Assembly (NCBI RefSeq): GCF_029257255.1
Contig: NZ_JARICI010000009.1
Location: 62,001 to 126,000, forward strand
Origin: Sporosarcina sp.
GTDB taxonomy: Bacteria > Bacillota > Bacilli > Bacillales_A > Planococcaceae
Length of the DNA stretch: 64,000 nt
Reading direction: 5' to 3'
Under the pieces are notes generated by a model, which searched no databases, had not been told where the DNA came from, and worked only from the letters and a program-made list of their open reading frames with translations. Within the stretch, counting starts at the first letter, position 1. Each line of letters opens with the position of its first letter. This document shows, one piece after another, positions 61,021-64,000 of this stretch. The translations under genes and the position numbers were made by a program.

Positions 61021-61464
61021 TTGGAAGCATTATCGATCAAGGAACTTCAGTCTGCAGCAGAAATACTCAGCGCATTTCCGATTATGAAACAGTTGCGCAC
61101 ACATTTGAAGGAAGAAGAATATCTTCAATTAGTCGCGGAAGCACGCGATAAAGACCAGTATCACCTGTTTGCATTGTACGATGCAGATGAAATAGTTGCT
61201 GTCACAGGCTTCAAACCGATGATTACCTTATACTATGGCCGATCCGTCTGGGTCTGCGATTTGGTGACCGCCGAATCAAAACGATCGTCTGGATACGGTG
61301 AAACACTTCTTTCATTCATTCACGACTGGGCGAAAGAACGTAATTATGTCAGCGTCGCATTGTCTTCAGGACTCCAGCGGCATAATGCCCATCGCTTCTA
61401 TGAAGATAAGATGGACTACAAGCGTGTCAGTTATGTATTCAAGAAAGAGCTAGACGATTACTAA
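61021..61464 (+). CDS. GNAT-family acetyltransferase
   Basis: A 147-residue GNAT protein. The acetyl-CoA loop is [15 protein letters not shown] and the C-terminal motif is [22 protein letters not shown], where the usual G of YE..G is replaced by D. The N-terminus ([22 protein letters not shown]) is typical of small Bacillus acetyltransferases. The start is TTG, behind GAGGGTGAC. Substrate unknown. Confidence 0.86.
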   Translation: MEALSIKELQSAAEILSAFPIMKQLRTHLKEEEYLQLVAEARDKDQYHLFALYDADEIVAVTGFKPMITLYYGRSVWVCDLVTAESKRSSGYGETLLSFIHDWAKERNYVSVALSSGLQRHNAHRFYEDKMDYKRVSYVFKKELDDY

Positions 61465-61554
61465 ATGTGAAACGGTTCGCCAACTTCTCATGAAAATCTC
61501 ATTTTTCTCACAGTATCCTGTAAAATTGCTCCTTTCCCGAAGGAGAGATTCATT

Positions 61555-62132
61555 ATGAAAAAACAAATCATTTCTACACTAGGTGCTTTAATGCTGACGA
61601 CAGGTGTGCTTCATGGAATTAGCGCGGAGGCAAGCCCGAGTACAACAACTAACCATCAGGCGTCTGTTTCACATTACCAGGACGCCCAGCACAATCAAGC
61701 CGTGAAAGTTGATGTTACAAAACTTCCTGAATATGCAACGATTGCGTCAAAAGTAAACGTATCTTCATTCAACTTTAAAGAAGATCAAAAGGTCATCCGT
61801 AAAATGCTGTTGAACGACGTGCAGGGACGTACACAGTACAAAACAATCTACAATAAAAATACTAAACAGCTAAATTCATCAATACAAAAGGCGGCATGGT
61901 GTTCAACCAAGTCATCAAAGAAAAGCCTGCAGCACAGGCGAAACCAAGTAAGCCAGCTGTGCAATCCGTTAAGCCTTCAACTACAAAAGTAGACTTAAGC
62001 AGCTACACAGCCCGTGTCGTTTCTGATAACTACAACACACGCGTGACTGTATACACTGACGCAAAAAACCGTACACAGTACAAAACGATTCTTGTGAAGC
62101 GTACAGGTGCTGTGAAGACAATTCGTTTATAA
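61555..62132 (+). pseudogene. Secreted repeat protein with a frameshift
   Basis: The frame starts with a signal peptide (MKKQIISTLGALMLTTG, cleavage near SAEAS) and runs to about 61870. It then continues coherently only in another frame as FINTKGGMVFNQVIKEKP to IRL at 62132. Adding one A in the short A run near 61870 restores a single protein of about 190 residues. Two copies of a module share RTQYKTI (about 61830 and 62070). AGGAGAG precedes the ATG. Either a real frameshift, phase variation or a sequence error. Confidence 0.7.
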
Positions 62133-62145
62133 TAAAATGCTAAAA

Positions 62146-62183
62146 GGAGCAGCCCGGACAATTTGTCTAGGTTGCTCTTTTTC
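62146..62183 (+). terminator. Terminator after the secreted repeat gene
   Basis: GGAGCAGCC-GGACA and TGTC-GGTTGCTC pair imperfectly, followed by TTTTT. Confidence 0.78.
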
Positions 62184-62218
62184 ATTAACAGTGATTCAGA
62201 TTGATATCATTTTTATAA

Positions 62219-62842
62219 TTACTTAGAACCTGCTGTCCAACTAATCCCCCATCCATGTGCTTTATCCAACTGAGCATGCCCTTGGTAATATTCGACTAGT
62301 CTTTGGACTTTAAAGGTTTCATTGTTTATATTTTCAATCATAGCGATAGCACACATAACCTTACCATTTCGATGTTCGTCAAGTTTTACAACGATATCTT
62401 CACCGCCGCCATACGTAAGCTTCACAATTCCATCCGCTTCTGACCAATTTGCCGCTCCTTCGTAAATGAATGCATAGACGAGCACACGCTTAATATGCTT
62501 TATATTAGAACCGTTAATACGTAAATTTTCACCACCTGCAGATTCGCCTGTACGATCATCGTGATCCAGCTGAATATAAGGGTAACTATTCGATGCACCA
62601 AATGCATTGCCCAGTGCTTGTACACAGCCCTTTTCACCAGATGTCATTTCATAAAGACATCCTAGATCCAGATCCAAATTCTTAGGTGCACCACCAAATA
62701 ACGAAGATAAGAACCCACCACTTTTAGCCGCTTTAGTGTGCTGATTCCATTTGAGGTTAACTAGTATTTCACCAACATCATTACCCTTTTTGGATAGATT
62801 GATGGATTGTCCTTTTTTCTTAAGTTCGATCAAAATCTTCAT
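62219..62842 (-). CDS. TerD-family stress protein
   Basis: A 207-residue TerD/CABP-like protein. It has calcium-site-like LDLDLGCLYEM, the mid motif QLDHDDRTGESAGGENL (acidic), and VYAFIYEGAANWSEADG. TerD proteins belong to tellurite and envelope-stress loci. It ends the leftward ter unit, 13 bases after telA. Start MKILIELKKKG. Confidence 0.9.
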   Translation of the reverse strand: MKILIELKKKGQSINLSKKGNDVGEILVNLKWNQHTKAAKSGGFLSSLFGGAPKNLDLDLGCLYEMTSGEKGCVQALGNAFGASNSYPYIQLDHDDRTGESAGGENLRINGSNIKHIKRVLVYAFIYEGAANWSEADGIVKLTYGGGEDIVVKLDEHRNGKVMCAIAMIENINNETFKVQRLVEYYQGHAQLDKAHGWGISWTAGSK

Positions 62843-62855
62843 TCCCCCAATTTAG

Positions 62856-63935
62856 TTATTTACCGTAGTTTTTCATCGACTCTTGCAATTGAGCAATCCG
62901 TTTCATGCCGTCCTGTCTAGCACGATTATTTTCCTCTTCAATTGCCCTTGTTTCGTCAAGCCCTTTTACAATCGTATTCCAGCTTTCTTCAATCGTTTCA
63001 ATCTTAATACTCGGGCTGCCTGCCAGACGAGCAATATCCGCACTTTGTGAAGCAATATTTTGCGAGTTTCTAAGCAACATTTCATTTGTACGCTTATCCA
63101 GCTCATTCATAGAGTCAGCAACCAACTTCTGCCGTTTCGCCGCTACCGCCTGAATGATGCCGTTTTTGAAGATAGGAATTGTTATGATAAAGGCTGAGTT
63201 AATTTTACCGATAAGTTTGGTGTTACCTCGTTGTAATAAACGCAGTTGGGGTGCCGTTTGTAATGCTACCATACGCGCCATTTCCAAGTCATATATACGC
63301 TCATCCAATGACTGGATGGCATTATTCATTGTATCTAATTCCATCTGTGCCAACTGATCACCATTTGTTGCACGCTGTTCAAGAGCTGGTGTCAGTGTTC
63401 TTAACTCTTCTACTTTTATTTGACCGGCCACTACATACTTTTCTAAAGCCATATAATAATTAAAGTTTTGTTCATACATCTCATCCATATTGTGTGTGGA
63501 ACGAATCATCTCATCTTTATACTTGGATATTTCAATATGTATCCCTTCAATCTCTTTACCAATTGTTTGATATTTACCAAACACTTTTTCAATCAACTTG
63601 TCTCCACGCTTGAAAATTTTTCCCAAGAAACCTTTTGGCTCATCAAAATCATTTTTATCAAACTTGTCCATCGTCTTACCCAGTTGTCTGAGCATCTCAC
63701 CAGAATCGGTAACACTTGATGAACTCATTGTAGATAAAATACGGTCTGCGAATGTAGAAATCTCGACTGCAGGTTCTTTACCAAAATCGAGCAGGCTCAT
63801 TTGATTTCTTGTATCAATCGTACGAACCAGATTCAATACCTCAGGACTCTGTCTTAGCTCGTTACGCATTTGTTCCGCTTTATTCTCCGTTAATACTTCA
63901 ACATCGTAATTTTTTATTTCATTCAAACTACTCAT
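62856..63935 (-). CDS. TelA/KlaA-type toxic anion resistance protein
   Basis: A 359-residue helical protein of the TelA family. Family stretches include SEMLRQLGKTMDKFDKNDF, GKIFKRGDKLIEKVFGKYQTIG, EGIHIEISKYKDEMIRSTHNMDEMYEQN and the C-terminal AIEEENNRARQDGMKRI. It is linked to tellurite resistance and to phage/envelope stress functions. The ATG overlaps the stop of the gene upstream by four bases. The layout resembles yceG-yceH in B. subtilis. Confidence 0.9.
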   Translation of the reverse strand: MSSLNEIKNYDVEVLTENKAEQMRNELRQSPEVLNLVRTIDTRNQMSLLDFGKEPAVEISTFADRILSTMSSSSVTDSGEMLRQLGKTMDKFDKNDFDEPKGFLGKIFKRGDKLIEKVFGKYQTIGKEIEGIHIEISKYKDEMIRSTHNMDEMYEQNFNYYMALEKYVVAGQIKVEELRTLTPALEQRATNGDQLAQMELDTMNNAIQSLDERIYDLEMARMVALQTAPQLRLLQRGNTKLIGKINSAFIITIPIFKNGIIQAVAAKRQKLVADSMNELDKRTNEMLLRNSQNIASQSADIARLAGSPSIKIETIEESWNTIVKGLDETRAIEEENNRARQDGMKRIAQLQESMKNYGK

Positions 63936-64000
63936 CCCTTCCCATTAAAAAATCGATTTAAAAACCCACTTACTATTGAACCGTCTTTTTTTCGCTCTTG
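63932..64000 (-). CDS. 3' end of the gene upstream of telA (cut by window edge)
   Basis: A minus-strand frame is open from the edge and ends with GFLNRFFNGKG before TGA, which overlaps the telA start as ATGA. Translational coupling with telA is clear. By position it could be a YceG-like protein, but 22 residues are too few to identify it. Confidence 0.55.
   Translation of the reverse strand, partial: QERKKDGSIVSGFLNRFFNGKG

Overview
The window looks like chromosome of a halotolerant, spore-forming-type Bacillota of the Planococcaceae. Sporosarcina-like is my best guess, from overall gene content, strong AGGAGG-type ribosome sites, frequent TTG/GTG starts, T-box and TPP leaders, a lia-type envelope-stress operon, ectABC and Fur/FNR-type sites. 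Base composition is moderate, except for a visibly AT-rich block at about 34.1-46.1 kb. No rRNA, tRNA, CRISPR array, phage or transposase gene was seen.

Layout. 0-9.6 kb: a truncated PiT phosphate transporter, a cold-shock protein, an MMPL exporter, a Fur-boxed ferredoxin-reductase-like gene, a T-box-controlled MFS exporter, several small membrane proteins, a CAP-domain protein and a two-gene unit ending in a YxcD-like protein. 9.6-13.9 kb: a patchy region with four copies of a 69-bp palindromic repeat, a putative M50-type protease pair, GNAT, VOC and TauE/SafE genes and two gene remnants. 13.9-18.4 kb: Cu/Zn superoxide dismutase, a 21-bp phased repeat array, ectABC (ectoine synthesis) with a candidate sigma-B promoter, and a stand-alone purC. 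18.4-24.5 kb: an FNR-boxed metal operon (HMA protein, P-type ATPase split by an in-frame TAG, Crp/Fnr regulator), then a TPP riboswitch with tenI-thiS-thiG-thiF. 24.7-33.8 kb: an ABC exporter, a MerR/B12-domain-like regulator convergent with a photolyase, DUF2207 and DUF1648 membrane proteins, a lipoprotein and an rRNA methyltransferase.

34.1-46.0 kb is an AT-rich catabolic island: a GntR/FCD regulator converging on a long leftward gene cluster. In transcription order this is an AroQ-like protein, a TAXI-TRAP binding protein, a fused TRAP permease, a KDPG-aldolase/VOC fusion, a D-2-hydroxyacid dehydrogenase, a HIT protein, a KduI/IolB-like isomerase, a KduD-like dehydrogenase, an FGGY kinase and a second 2-hydroxyacid dehydrogenase. 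A palindromic motif, AAAATC-N(1-2)-GATT(T), occurs at the gntR promoter, at the cluster promoter and once inside the cluster, so this looks like one regulon. The AroQ-like protein lacks the catalytic tyrosine of type II dehydroquinases. The set fits uptake and breakdown of an uronate-, ulosonate- or cyclitol-like acid to pyruvate plus a C3 fragment, but the substrate is not evident. This is my main candidate for an undescribed system.

46.2-64 kb: a PhzF-family protein, secreted proteins, an XRE regulator, a metallo-beta-lactamase-fold protein, uppP, a dense DnaA-box cluster between uppP and liaR, the lia operon (liaI-pspA/liaH-liaF-liaS-liaR), DinB, a three-gene two-component unit, a frameshifted secreted protein, and TerD/TelA stress proteins with the tail of a further gene at the edge.

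Main non-coding observations: two arrays of short motifs spaced exactly 21 bp, the 69-bp palindromes, the DnaA-box cluster, and an FNR site at about -41.5 driving an operon that encodes an FNR-type regulator.
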